DNA of 64,000 nt from Channallabes apus (GCA_030522415.1 CM060115.1:11534491-11598490); one strand, 5' to 3'. Shown: positions 1 through 11,448, counted from the first letter of the stretch. A program made the numbers and translations. The notes: a model not told the origin generated them from the letters alone.

Positions 1-600
1 TTAAAAAAAAAAAAAAAAAAATTCTGACCAATCTGAAACAGTTATAAAGAAACTTTACCCAGATACTGAGCACTTCTACATTAATTCTGAATAATCCTGC
101 CTAGTGCTGAAGGGCTTTTAATTAGTCCCATCATTCCTGAAAGACCTCAAACCTATCCTGCCGGCTTCCTTATTCTGATCAATATCTCCCATTGGTCTCA
201 ATTCTAATCTACCCAACATCAAGAAGTTTTAGCCAATTCCAAGTACACCTGAAGATCTTTTCACCAGTCCTGAAAGACCTCTTAAACTTCCACCCCAGTC
301 AGAAGAAATTCCTAACCCACTAATCTCATCCACTCCAGAAGAGGGACCTAATCAAATCTGCTTGCACTTGCTGGATTTATCCAAGCTCTCTTGCTCTTCT
401 AGGCATTCTGACCAATCCTGCAAACTCCTCGAGACATGGACATCTTGTCAATCTTGAAGGAATTAAAACCAATTTAGGAAGGTATCCCGACCACTTTTGT
501 CTACTGCTATTAAAAGAGATGATCCGTCTCATCCAACCTTGCAGGAATCGTAACCCATCCTTCATGTTCCTGTTAGCTGACCACTTTTGTCTGATAGATT
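1..600. repeat. Degenerate low-copy tandem-like repeat
   Basis: The block opens with a poly-A run (3-20) and then holds recurring imperfect words. The word CTGACCAATC(C)TG occurs near 25, 175 and 408, CCTGAAAGACCT near 138 and 268, and CCGACCACTTTTGTCT or TGACCACTTTTGTCT near 487 and 578. Spacing is irregular, so this is an old, diverged repeat and not a clean satellite. The minus-strand frame across 377-565 follows these words and has no family signature. No function can be assigned. Confidence 0.35.
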
Positions 601-1446
601 TATGTTAATATTACCTGTTAATTTATTATATTGTGAACAAAATTGTTTAATAAGCTCTGTTGCTTGTACAAATAGACGCTCCCAAGGAAGGTTTTTGGAA
701 ATCTAAAGCCATATAAATCCCTTGCAAATTTGGTGATTGTAGCACCATGACAAAGTTGGCATTTATTGCCATCTGTCAGTGGCATGAGCTTTCCAACCAG
801 ATGCTCTACATACAGATACACATTGAAATGGTGGTGAATGCAGGTGCAGAAGCAGTTTGGAGCTCAGATTGGTGGAACCATTGCACGATATGGAAGATTT
901 AGAAAGCTGTTCTGCACTGAGAGCTGGTTATTTTCCAAACTTAGAGCAAACAAAGATTGCTTTCTGTTTGCTGTTGACATACTAATAGAGCAAAACAGAT
1001 GATAAGACAGTATCTCGGGGCACCAGTGTGTTTAAAAGTCGAGTAAACAAATAGCACAGAAAACCCCCAAAGAGCAAAAATGAATTGGCCTGAAATGAAT
1101 AAAACCTGGCCCTGGCTTAAATAAACCCTAAAAGAGAAAAACTGAACACAGCCTAATTGGCTTGATCCTTAGCATGAAGAATGGCATGGATGCAAATGAC
1201 ACGTCATTTCTAATCAACGGGAAATTGGCTTCTTTTTTATTTTCGTTTTCTGTTCTTGGTACATTTCCCAAGAGCTGATTAAAGATAATTTGCTTATAGA
1301 TTGGTAACAGTTGCACACTCTGATCTCACTCTGATCAGACCCTGTGATCTCCTCTTCGGCCTCCATGTCGAAACGCAGTGCACCATCCATTTCATTTAAG
1401 GAAGCAGCATAAACAATTTAGCCAACAGAACCTTTTTCTATTTTTT

Positions 1447-1483
<37 letters not shown>

Positions 1484-2294
1484 CTTAAAGCCCAATTTCA
1501 ACTTTGCAGAAAGGAAACCACAGGCTTTCAAGACAGATGTGAGCCCAGGGATTGTGCTGTTCTGCTTCTGTCGTGCTCCTTAGAAAGTCCAGAGCATAAG
1601 TAGGCAAAGCTGGTCATGGATTTGTTTAAATAATTGTTCATGCTGGTTATAAGAGCAGCGATGTGGAGATTTTAAAATCTGCACTCTGTTCATCTACTCA
1701 TTGCTTGGCAGGTACTACTGTACAATTGTGGCATAAACTGGTATAAACTTAATTTTTCATCAATTCTGAAGTCATGTTGAAATAAGTCACAGGTTTATGG
1801 TTTATGTTATGATACTTGCAGCTTGTCTCTACTATCCATCTCTAAAAATATTTGTTCAAGCTTGCATTTTTCTCATAACTTCTCTATAGACATGTATATG
1901 TCTATACAACCGTATATGAAAGTGTTAGACAAAACTCCATGTTTTACTGTAAGTGTTCTTCAAGTTATGTCTGTCAAATAGTAAATGGAAATTAATTGCA
2001 GATAGGAAGTCAAAAACAACAAAAAAAAAAATGTCAAAAAGATGTCAGACTCCACACATTATATATTTCATACCCATCACACACACACATAGAACATGAA
2101 GTGATTGACTTTTGCTTTGTCGCTTTGCTAGAATGAGTGTAGTTCAGTATAGTTCATGTGCAGTAAATCAAAGTCATACAGTATAATAGTCATTTGTAAC
2201 CAAGCTTACTGTAATGACAGACATATAACAGTCAGCATAAAACATAAAAGCACTGACAGGAGAAGTGAATAAAATTGATTATCTGCTTATATTG
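601..2294. other. Unassigned AT-rich sequence
   Basis: I see no gene or complete transposon here. A CT microsatellite interrupts it at 1449-1480, and two TAC(A/T)GTA heptamers lie at 1716 and 2177. The short frames at 618-821 and 1128-1316 (minus) have no recognisable motif or splice context. Confidence 0.5.
1449..1480. repeat. (CT)n microsatellite
   Basis: An uninterrupted CT dinucleotide run follows a pyrimidine tract. Confidence 0.95.
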
Positions 2295-2965
2295 ACACCT
2301 GTCAAGGGGTGCGATATATTAGTCGACAAGTCAACACTCAGTCCTCAAAGTTATGTTGATATGTTAGAACGGGTAAAAAGGGGCAAGCATAAGGATCTGG
2401 GAGACTTTAACAAGAGCCACATTGTGCTGGGTTAGAACATCTCCACGATGGGGTTGGTCTTCTGGTGATTCCTGGTATGCAGTGGTTAGTATCTACCAAA
2501 AGTGGTCCAATGACGGACGACCAATGAACTGGAGTCATGAGAGTCCAAGGCTGATGAATCCACATGGGAAGCAAAGGCTAGCCTGTTTGAGTCAATACCA
2601 CAGAAGAACTACTATAGCACAATTTGCTGAAAAAGTTATTTCTGGCTATCATATGAAGGTGTCAGAACAGACAATGCATCTCAGCTTGCTTTGTATGGGA
2701 ACATGAACATCAGAACTGGACCACTGATGGTTTGTTGGATTATATGGATGGCTGGGTGCATGTACTGTACCTTGCTCACCTGGGCAATAGTTGGCTCCTG
2801 GATTGACTATGGGAAAAAGCCAAGCCAGTGAAGACGGAGTGATGCTTTGGCCAATGTTATGCTGAAAAACCTGTGACCCGGAGTGTTTAAGGTGTTGTCT
2901 TGGCCTGTAAATTTCTCAGATCTCAATCTGATTGAACATCTTTGGGGTGTGCTGGAGTAACAGGT
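2295..2965 (+). mobile_element. Decayed Tc1-like transposon remnant
   Basis: The stretch follows the transposase gene of a common fish Tc1-like family that I recognise. In order it has a start-region relic (GGGGCAAGCATAAGGATCTG), the helix-turn-helix segment around 2480-2700 (frame with VSIYQKWSNDG), and a catalytic-domain tail with a TGGCCTGTAAATTTCTCAGA relic (normally WPPNSPDLNPIEHLW) near 2905. Large internal deletions and stops make it inactive. No TIRs are visible. A TACTGTA heptamer at 2763-2769 sits where the family consensus, as I remember it, has 5 fewer bases. The family call is solid and the boundaries are approximate. Confidence 0.7.
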
Positions 2966-3043
2966 TTGCTATATGAACTTAAAGACTTGTGGAGTCCATA
3001 CTTTTTTTTTTTTTTGCCTCAAGCTCAAGTGCACTTGGGTTAT

Positions 3044-3272
3044 ACTGCAGGACAGTGATCCGAAACAAACCAGCAAGTCCACCTCTGAATAAATAAAATT
3101 GGAGTGGCCTAGTCCAAGTCTGAACTTACTGCATCTATTAATTTCAAATGCTTGACTGCAGTTGTTGCTGCCTAGGGTAGCACGTCCAGTTATTATGTTT
3201 AGAGGCAATTACATTTTTTTCAGATAGGGCCAGGCAGGTTTGGACTTTTTTTATGAAATAATCATTTAATAA
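3044..3272 (+). mobile_element. 3' fragment of a DD34E Tc1-like element
   Basis: This fragment aligns in order with the last part of the element at 39479-41098. Shared blocks are CTGCAGGACAGTGATCC (the catalytic-D region, compare 40578), CCAGCAAGTCCACCTCTGAA (compare 40608), GGAGTGGCCTAGTC (compare 40656) and a tail resembling GGCCATGTAGGTTTGGA (compare 40911). The reading frame is broken and the 5' half is missing. It lies directly after another Tc1 remnant, so two independent elements are stacked here. Confidence 0.75.
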
Positions 3273-3279
3273 TACCATG

Positions 3280-4243
3280 ACACTTTAATGAAAGAGGTTT
3301 ATATAAAATGCTTGACATCATGTTATGAAATGTTATGCAGTAGCACCTCTCTCATCTGCAAAGTGTCCTAAAACCTCTACTGTACATCACCCTGAAGCTA
3401 TGTACTGTAACCTGACTTGAATTTGATGTCAACCTGACAGACGGAGTGATCAGGGTAGTCTTTATGGTAGCAGATATACAAATACATAAATATTTATAAA
3501 GATCGATATCAGTTTATCGCCATTTTTATTCCGTATCCCAGATAATATGACAGCGCTTGAAGTGTGAGGCACGTTTGATCGATTTAGTTACCTGTGAAAA
3601 GGTCACAGAAGTTGAGCAGTGAGTCTCGGTGGTAATTTTCCGAGGGCAGCGCCTCCACGGCACGATGTGCATGATTACGTTTCCATTAACCTAATGCGCC
3701 TCTCATTGGTGCCTATCATATTCATACCAAAACTATACACATTCTCTTGTTCATTAAACTGCTAATTGTATGTTCTCTTGTGACTGTATACCAGAGCAAT
3801 TTGCCTAATGATTGCGATTTTAATTTATTAAACATACGACGGGTTGTAAATGGAATTTATCCGTATATAATTACAATTAATGTTGCGGAACATCTTCGAA
3901 ACAAGTTCGCTCGTGTTATAACCTGGTATAGTCACTATAAAGAGGCATTCCTTTACCAGGCTCTCTTCTTTCCATCTGTAGGAATTAATGAGACGAAAAT
4001 GCAGCTGTTAGAGAGAAGGCACGAAGTGTGAACTCCTCTGTCCTGAGGAGTTTCCAATGGCACAAATCTTACTGAGTGTTACAAGCCATTTATGGAACTC
4101 CTTCCATGAATGTGCAATCAATGACGTCTTTCTTTGTTAAACATCAACGATTGTTCATTACAACACCTTCTGACCAATGAGAATTGTGCATGTACCATGG
4201 CTGTGGTGTAAATTTGTATGATTTAATACACTCCCAAGCATAA

Positions 4244-4247
<4 letters not shown>
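3280..4247. other. Unassigned sequence with one weak ORF
   Basis: A 94-codon plus-strand frame at 3747-4031 begins with a hydrophobic stretch (MFIKLLIVCSLVTVYQS) that resembles a signal peptide, but the rest matches no family I know and it has no splice or promoter support. An imperfect hairpin (CTCCTC...GAGGAG) lies at about 4032-4049. The frame may be chance. Confidence 0.3.

Positions 4248-4294
<47 letters not shown>
4248..4294. repeat. (TG)n microsatellite
   Basis: About 23 TG units. The long plus and minus frames over it are repeat translations. Confidence 0.97.
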
Positions 4295-4295
<1 letters not shown>

Positions 4296-5770
4296 AGTTG
4301 GCTGAAATCATACATAACTACCAGGAGGAGAGCCAGCCCAGTAACTGACTGGTGGCCAACTGCTTGCCATTTTTTGTTTCTCCCAGCACACATGCTGACT
4401 TTGAAAAAACTAAGGGTCAAAACTAGCTTTGGTCCCATTGCTTCACACTGGCCTCATAATGAAGCCTACGCATCAAATCGTCTTATTAAATCTTTATTAA
4501 ATGTCAGAGATAATTGCCGGATTAACCTTTATTTAACCAGGAATGTCAGAAAAGTAATTTTCATCAGAATAAACAGAGTGCATCATACAGTACTGCCAGG
4601 TGCAACCTGGCTTAATATACTGTAGCATTGCTCTTCGGTTCATACTTGATGTAGCTCTCCAGTTTTTAGTAGCTCTCCATGCGTCCCCATGCATAAAGGC
4701 AGCAATAACAGGTTTAGCCATAGCGCAACGCTTATTAGGAAGTGCTGATCCCATTCAGAGCCTGCCATGATTTAATTCCGACCTTGTGTCAGGTTGGTGC
4801 TTGGAGTGAAGAAGGTCAGGTCCCAGTGCTTGGAGGCCAGAAAAACAACCTTGTTGATTCAGATTGCTTGTTAAAGCTCATCTGACCGCAGACTGGCTAG
4901 ATCCGCTGCTAACAAGCACTAGTCTGGAAGTTGTGGCGAGAACTGAAAGGCCAAGCTGGAAATAAGAAACCAGAGATGTGCTGCATGTTTACTGAACACA
5001 GGCTTTAGTAGAAGACTCTGTGCTTGTTTGGTTGGCGTACTGTAGTTGGACTTTAATTTCCCATATGAATAACGAGGAAAATTTCCAACTTGTAGTTTTT
5101 TTAAATATTTGGTTCACATTGTTGTGGGATTCAAAATTCCAGGTTGGTCAAATAAATTTTTTTACAGCAGCAAATCATGTTTTAATCAATTAATTGTAGT
5201 ATGTCTATCATTTCTACAGTCAGATCTAATTGTCATGGATTGTATTATGGATGCGGCACATACAGTAGTTTAAGCCTAACAATAGACAGATTAGGACAGA
5301 TCAAGTAAAATTGTGTGTTTTTTCAGTAACATAAAGTTGTGGAGGTTTGTTTGTTTTTGTTAGGGTGACAGTTAGGGAAATGAAAGGGGTGAAAATAGTT
5401 TTAATGTCTTACCGGTACTACCTGCATGCAACCAAAAGGTAAGAATGATAAACTATGGAGAAACTAAGAAATTAACTAGATGTACCTTATATTTCCACTT
5501 ATTCCATATGCGAATATCAGCTCACTTCCAGGTTCCAGGGTTTAATCCCAAATAGTGTAAAATAGAAACATAGTGTGCTAGACAGTCCATTGTTTCATTC
5601 ACTACGTACTGTAGAGCCCTTGATCAGGGATTAGAGAGGTTTTGGGGATTCAGCCTTGTGTTAAAGACTAGTTAGCTTAGTAGCTCATGTTAAACGTAAA
5701 CAGGATAATTCAGACGCAATTAGGAATGACTGTTAGTAATGACTAAAGAAACAAACTGGTGTTCATCTGA
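4295..5770. other. Unassigned AT-rich sequence
   Basis: No gene or complete mobile element is seen. TAC(A/T)GTA heptamers occur at 4586, 4618, 5038, 5261 and 5607, well above expectation. Confidence 0.5.
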
Positions 5771-5771
5771 A

Positions 5772-5876
5772 CCAACCAGTGGGTTAAATTGACGCTCTTG
5801 CTGGGTTAAAGGTTAAAGTGCTGGGTTATTTTATTTGACCCAACCAGTGGGTAAAATTAACACTCGTGATGAGTTG
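5772..5876. repeat. Imperfect direct repeat with AACCAGTGGGT core
   Basis: AACCAGTGGGTTAAATTGAC and AACCAGTGGGTAAAATTAAC occur about 65 bp apart, separated by two TGCTGGGTTA words. Repeats of this TGGGTTAAA type are common at the ends of fish DNA transposons, so this may be one end of a decayed element. No matching far end is convincing. Confidence 0.5.
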
Positions 5877-6386
5877 ACACATTCCATTTGATTTGATTTA
5901 TTTATTTTTTTTTTCAAAAAAAAGATGCAAAATGTACACAACTTCACATAATGAAAATAGATTGTCACAGAATAAGAAAATGTGAATAACTCAATTTTGA
6001 CCAAAAAAAAAAAGTCAGACAAAATCATATACTGTAATCCCAAGGTGACCATCTGTTAAATATAAAATAAATGTAACGTAAACACTCTATGAAACACTAA
6101 AAACAAGAGGACCCTGTAAATCTTTTTTTGCATTTACTACAATGTTTAAAAAAAAAATTATATAGGAATTTTCAATGTCCACATGACATCAAACATTTCC
6201 CATCTTAATATTTTAACTATGTTATTTAACTATTAATTTCTAATTTCCTTCAAAATGACATAAAAACAAAAACTACTATTAATTAAAAGTGGGGTGAAAA
6301 GTACACGTGTCCATCAATCTGATCTACAGTCTGCTGGAGGAACTCCCAGGTGGGAAGACATTGCTTAGTGTAGTTAACATCAAAGA

Positions 6387-7169
6387 TTAAAAAAAAAATC
6401 CTTTAAAACAAACATCAATGGCCTCCGCCAATGAGTCTGTATCAACAGCATTTCCTCCAACAATGGGAAAGGTCTGTCAGGTTCCTCTTGTCTCATTCCC
6501 AAGGCACAAGACATGGAACAGTGCACCGGACATCTCCATATTTTGTACAGTAGATATCATTTCCATCATGTTGGTCTCCACCTGTGGATTAAACACCACT
6601 TAGTGTTGCAATATAACGAACATTTACATTAAGCATTTTTGTTAAGGATGTACAGCTACACATGTATAGTATTTAATGGAAACATTTTTTCTCTTGTCAA
6701 TACAGAAAAATACATACTGTAATGTGAACATGAATTTAGTGTATATTTCTGACTAATTTACCTCACTATTTAACATGTGAGGGATAACAGGACCCGGCGC
6801 TCCATCTGGATTTAATACGAAACATTCACCCCATTTCAAATTCTCATCAAACCCTAGATAAATATGATATTTAAGGAATGAATTTACAACTTACAATAAA
6901 TATTTCATAAGGTCGAAGAGAAAGCTAATTTTAGACGATGACACACTCATTTATTATATAATAAAAAACTGAATGAAAAAGATATTAACCCCACACCACC
7001 ACATCAAAGCATTTGATTTGAACAATAAAATATGCTTGCACCTGCCACAACTTACTAAAAAATAAGTAAAAATGTACATTAACTTACCATAAAATACTGA
7101 GTGCTCTGAGTTATGATGATCCAATCAGAAGTGAAGAATCCAGAAAGTTCGCCAATAATAAACCAACTG
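6387..7169 (-). pseudogene. Three minus-strand exon-like segments of an unknown gene
   Basis: Read on the minus strand, three segments carry splice-like borders. Segment 1 (7169-7088) follows TTTTCACCCAG and ends ATG|GTAAGT. Segment 2 (6853-6762) follows TTTATCTAG and ends GAG|GTAAAT. It holds exactly 30 codons starting FDENLKWGECFVLNPDG. Segment 3 (6581-6387) follows AATCCACAG and continues in phase from segment 2 (starting VETNMMEMISTVQNMEMSGA) to a stop at 6387-6389. One in-frame TGA at 6477-6479 breaks it. The protein-like composition and the 2-to-3 phase match favour a decayed multi-exon gene. The phase between segments 1 and 2 does not fit, so an exon may be missing. I do not recognise the family. 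It could be a host pseudogene or a gene carried by a DNA transposon. Confidence 0.4.
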
Positions 7170-7563
7170 CTGGGTGAAAATAACAGACAGAAACAGAAGA
7201 CATATTAAGACTGTTATTAAACATTCTCCAATTGCTTCTTCTGACAACTTTAAAATATTACAAGAAATATGCCAACAAACTTTCCACACATCTTTAGTGA
7301 ATATTACTGGTAACTTGCCTAAAATTACATTTAAGATTACATTTAGTAAATTTAGGGCTTTTTATTTGTGCGTGCTAAACACACTTTTCTAATAAAATAC
7401 AGTACAGCTGACTATTGGCACAGAATATAAAAACATGAACTCCCCACACCCCCATATCAAAGTGCGATTAAAAAGGTGGAAAAGCGAATAAACATGAAAA
7501 TGAGCTTTTTCCTACCACAACTACAACATTTTAAATTTAGGTAAAAAAATCATATTAACACTA
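7170..7563. other. Unassigned AT-rich sequence
   Basis: No gene is seen. The plus-strand frame 7174-7392 opposes the exon-like segments and has no family signature. A TACAGTA lies at 7398-7404. Confidence 0.45.
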
Positions 7564-8230
7564 GAAGCGCCGCGCCAGTGTCACCTACTTATAACGCGGT
7601 TCAGCGGTCATTTGACCGCCTATTGTTTTGAATGGGAAGCTGCTGCTGACACACAATGATCGCTAGATGGCGCCTTCTCCCAAAGCAAATAGTTTAGCTC
7701 CAAGATCAATTTGCACTTGGACAATGCCACATTCATTCCCGCGTTGATAATCAGCTGTTTTTTTTTCATATTCTAAAACCTACTACAGAGTCTCTAAGGG
7801 GAGTCAATAAGTCTCTACTTAATTTCATAATGTTTTAAGAAAATTTACTAGTTTGTTCATTCTATTTGAAGCTTCTGAACTTCTCGGATGTTTTTTTAGT
7901 GTGATAGTGCTTTAGATTAATTCTGAACTCGCTTCCGTGAAATTATCGCTAAAACAATGTAATGACCCCTCCTGAGGATATAAAGCTTTATTATTGTGTT
8001 TGAATTAATCAGATCTAACACAGCAGATGATAAACTATGCTATGTCAAACCGAAGCAAACACCACGATTATGCCTCGTTTTGCTAGGCAACGGACTACGC
8101 GCCTATTCGGAAATGTGGAAGTGATGTGTGGCCACTCAGAACTAAACCAAAGGTTTCGGTAACTACACGGGGTGTACAGTAACATCTGCATGGTGACACT
8201 AAAAAGCTGGGCAACTTAATTTTTCCGTTA
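7564..8230. other. CpG-containing unassigned stretch, possible piggyBac-type end
   Basis: TTAA is followed by CACTAGAAGCGCCGCGCC at about 7557-7576, and an internal inverted pair CGGTCA...TGACCG lies at about 7607-7618. A TTAA target followed by a CACTAG-type end would fit a piggyBac-derived MITE, but no opposite end is found within the next few hundred bases. The rest of the stretch shows nothing recognisable. Confidence 0.2.
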
Positions 8231-8263
8231 TGGTAACATACCACAAAATACTGGAAAGCTTTA

Positions 8264-9793
8264 CACTGTGTTCCAAATTATTATGCTAATTGGATGTAAG
8301 TGTCATAAACATTAAATGTTTAGTTTTTAAATTAAACTCATGGATGGTGTTGTGTCTCAGGGCTCTTTGGATCACTGAAATGAATCTCAGACACGTGTGA
8401 TAATTAGTTTGGCAGATGAGCCCAATTAAAGGAAAAGTACTGAAGAAGGTTGTTCCACATTATTAAGCAGGTCACAGGTTTCATGCAATATGGGAAAGAA
8501 AAAGGATCTCTGCTGCCGAAAAGCGTCAAATTATACAAGATAGGAAAACATTCAATATTTCACGAAAACTCATCATACTGTGAAGACATTCGTGGCTGAT
8601 TCAGCGCACAGACAGGTTCGTGCAGATAAAGGCAGAATGAAGAAGGTTTCTGCCAGACAAATTCATCAGATTAAGAGAGCAGCTGCTGAAATGCCATTAC
8701 AAAGCAGCAAACAGGTATTGAAGCTGCTGGTGCCTCTGGAGTCCCGCGAACCTCAAGGTGTAGGATCCTTTAGAGGCTTGCAGTTGTGCATAAACCTACT
8801 ATTCGGCCACCCTTAATCAATGCTCACAAGCAGAAACGGTTGCAGTGGACCCAGGCATACATGAAGACTAATTTTCAAACAGTCTTGTTTACTGATGAGT
8901 GTCGTGCAACCCTGGATGGTCCAGATGGATGGAGTAGTGGATGGTTGGTGGGTGGCCACCATGTCCCAACAAGGCTGCGACGTCAACAAGGAGGTGCCGG
9001 AGTCATGTTTTGGGCCAGAATCATGGGGAGAGAGCTGGTAGGCCCCTGTAGGGTCCATGAAGGTGTGAAAATGACTTCTGCAAAGTATATTGACTGATCA
9101 CTTTCTTCCATGGTACAAAAAGAAGAACCGTGCCTTCCGTAGCAAAATCATCTTCATGCACGACAATGGACCATCTCATGCTGCAAAGAATACCTCTGCG
9201 TCATTGGCTGCTATGGGAATAAAAGATGAGAAACTCATGGTGTGGCCACCATCCTCCCCTGACCTCAACCCCATTGAGAAACTATGGAGAATCCTCAAAA
9301 GATCTATGAGGGTGGGAGGCGGTTTGATTCAAAACAGCAGCTCTGGGAGGCTATTCTGACATCCTGCAAAGAAATTCAAGCAGAAACTGTCCAAAAACTC
9401 ACAAGTCCAATGGATACAAGAATTGTGAAGGTGATATCTAAGAAGGGGTCCTATGTTAATATGTAACATGTAGCCCTGATAGGATGTTTTTGATTGAAAT
9501 AGTTTTTGATTTCAGTAAATATGACCTCCTAATGCTGCAAATTCAAAAAAGCCCATTTTCAGTTCTTTACAACCTATAAAATGTTTTAACTCTGTTGTGC
9601 ATAATAATTTGGAACAGTGCGTTTTCAGTTTTTTATTTTTAAAATAAATATTATCATTAGGAGGTTTGTTCAATAAAATTTAAATTATACCCTAATAGTT
9701 GATGACTAGAAAATTATACTGACTGTCATATGCATTTACTAATTATGAAAATCAGAGAAAGATATAATTTGCGTAATAATTTGGAACGCAATA
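8264..9793 (+). mobile_element. Tc1/mariner element with DD37E spacing
   Basis: This is a 1.53-kb element flanked by TA. The left end starts CACTGTGTTCCAAATTATTA and the right end is its decayed complement (GCGTAATAATTTGGAACGCA, 9771-9790). A second internal inverted copy lies at 9599-9619, the inverted/direct repeat arrangement seen in several fish Tc1 families. It inserted at a TA inside a host exon-like segment. The transposase inside has several frameshifts, so the copy is not autonomous. Confidence 0.92.
8490..9466 (+). pseudogene. Broken DD37E transposase gene
   Basis: Translation starts at ATG 8490 (MGKKKDL...) and stops within 20 codons because of a deletion. Later frames carry the N-terminal DNA-binding part (8580-8816), the first catalytic region LFTDECRATLDG (D at 8894-8896), the second FMHDNGPSHAAKN (D at 9162-9164), and SPDLNPIEKLW (E at 9276-9278). 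Exactly 37 residues separate the second D from the E, unlike the 34 of classical Tc1. The frame changes at about 8780, 9085 and 9290. The enzyme would cut and rejoin its own ends at TA sites. Here it is dead. Confidence 0.9.
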
Positions 9794-9860
9794 TAAATGG
9801 CATGCACCTCGCTTCAGTGAAGTATCCAGAAAGTTCATCATGCCGAGTCTCAATTGCAAG

Positions 9861-10508
9861 AATGCAAAGAACAGACTAGACTAGGAAGTGCACACTCGAG
9901 GGTATGAGGACATTCAAATGTAACACGGCGTACAGGATGCACCATGACCGTATTATACCGAAGATTGCCTTTTAGAAATACACAATGTGTATCCATTGTT
10001 TTAACCACTGCAGAGTCATCTCAGCCAGCGGTAGTTTGTTATGCTCAATATCATCACTCATGGAATGCCTGATGTCTGATTGTCCAATCACATTACTTGC
10101 ACAGAACTGACTGTTACATAACATGCATTACATAACAATAATAAGAACTTCTGAGATCTCGGAGAGAGCTCTAAAACTTCCCCTTTATAGTTTTTCCAGA
10201 ACCTTTGAGCTACTTAAATGACTCAGAAGCATCCTTGGTGAAAAATCAGTTTGTCCAAAAAAAAAAAAAACAATAAAAGACTATTTCATGTTGTTCTTTG
10301 CCTCTGTGGTCCATTTTCACTTCTCAATTAAAGCAAAGATTCAGGGCTATTTCTAAAGACATAACTGGCACCCTGGGAGGAAGCAGTTTGCACTAGCAAC
10401 TTCAGATCTCTATCATTCTTAAAATCATTCTCACCGACTGCTTTCTGCTGAGCCAGTCATCTTGCCTTGACAACAGATCATCAGTCCCAGGGAGCTTATA
10501 CCATCATA

Positions 10509-10510
<2 letters not shown>
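9861..10510. other. Unassigned sequence
   Basis: No gene or repeat family is recognised. It contains a short poly-A at 10257-10271. Confidence 0.5.

Positions 10511-10559
<49 letters not shown>
10511..10559. repeat. (TC)n microsatellite
   Basis: About 24 TC units, followed by a degenerate pyrimidine tail. The plus-strand frame 10467-10772 is a repeat translation. Confidence 0.96.
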
Positions 10560-10562
<3 letters not shown>

Positions 10563-11063
10563 CTATCAGTCTCTCTTCTACTCCCTCCCATGCTGTTTTC
10601 TTCCTCTGATCATGATGGCAGATGTAAAAGCAATAAAAGCACTTTTCTTATTGTCGTTCTCATTGAGCACAAAATAAGAAAGGAAAGAAAAAACTGTTTT
10701 TTCTACTTCTGCTGCGTTAGGTCTTTCATTCTTTCATCGACGTTTGTTATTCTCTCCACTCTCAGAAGGTGACAGTGTTGCACTTCCTGATTGCACACAG
10801 CCCAGGTATTTACTGTAAAACCAACAATCGGAGCTGCTACGGTGAACGGGACTAGAGCTCATCCTGCGATAAAAAAATAAAAGAGTTTCTGCGAATATGA
10901 ATCAAAATGACGATGATCTTCTAAAGATGGGATGGGTTCACGGTTTATGCCTCAGAAAAATGTATAAATAAGCAGTAAAGGCATTTTCGTCAATGCAGTG
11001 ACAGCTGGTCATGACCACTCTGCAAAAAAATGATAGCTTATATTTATATAACTTTCTTAAAAT
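10560..11063. other. Unassigned sequence
   Basis: Nothing recognisable except a TACTGTA at 10811-10817. Confidence 0.5.
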
Positions 11064-11076
11064 AAGATTACAACAA

Positions 11077-11427
11077 GGCGGCGCGGTGGTGTAGTGGTTA
11101 GCACTGTCGCCTTGCACCTCCAGGGTCTGGGTTCCCGTCTCTGTGTGCATGGAGTTTGCATGTTCTCCCCGTGCTTGGTGGGTTTCCTCCGGGTACTTCG
11201 GTTTCCTCCCACAGTCCAAAGATATGCAGGTTAGGCTAATTGGCGTTCCTAAATTGCCCGTAGTGTGTGATTGGGTGTGTGTGTGTGTGTATGTGTGTGT
11301 GCCCTGCGATGGATTGGCACCCTGTCCAGGGTGTACCCCGCCTAGTGCCCGAAGTCTCCTGGGATAGGCTCCAGGTCCCCCGCGACCCTAAATAGAAGGA
11401 TAAAGTGGCATAGAAGATGAATGAATG
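11077..11427 (+). mobile_element. tRNA-headed SINE, family A, lacking its B box
   Basis: The copy starts GGCGGCGCGGTGGTGTAGTG with a Pol III A box (TGGTGTAGTGG) and ends in a (GAAT)n tail. Direct target repeats AAGATTACAACAA flank it (11064-11076 and 11428-11440), the mark of LINE-driven insertion. Compared with 17213-17592, about 28 bases covering the B box are missing after GTCTGGGTTC, apparently by recombination between two GATTCCC words. An internal promoter without a B box should be inactive. Confidence 0.93.
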
Positions 11428-11448
11428 AAGATTACAACAAACCAAATA

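Larger units (their letters stand above)
8242..9860 (-). pseudogene. Second copy of the exon-like segment, split by a Tc1 element
   Basis: The flanks of the transposon (8242-8263 and 9796-9850), joined across its TA duplication, align without gaps to the exon-like segment at 7088-7169. The shared blocks are GAACTTTCTGGA, TTCACT and CAGTATTTT, followed by a conserved splice donor (GTATGT here, GTAAGT there). The 42 bases between the shared TTCACT block and the donor have equal length in both copies only after the transposon and one TA are removed. This gives both the insertion site and a paralogue pair. The true reading frame is uncertain, because the DELSGYFTEARC frame and the MNFLDTSL frame are both open here. 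Confidence 0.45.

Noticed and set aside
3747..4031. Small secreted protein
   Set aside because: A hydrophobic start alone is not enough; no family match, no splice signals, and AT-rich sequence yields such frames by chance.
7161..7180. AACCAACTGCTGGGT as the far TIR of an element starting at 5772
   Set aside because: The similarity is short, and the same bases form the acceptor and start of an exon-like segment.
9599..9619. Right end of the DD37E element
   Set aside because: It is an internal inverted repeat. The flank alignment with the exon-like paralogue places the true end at 9793.
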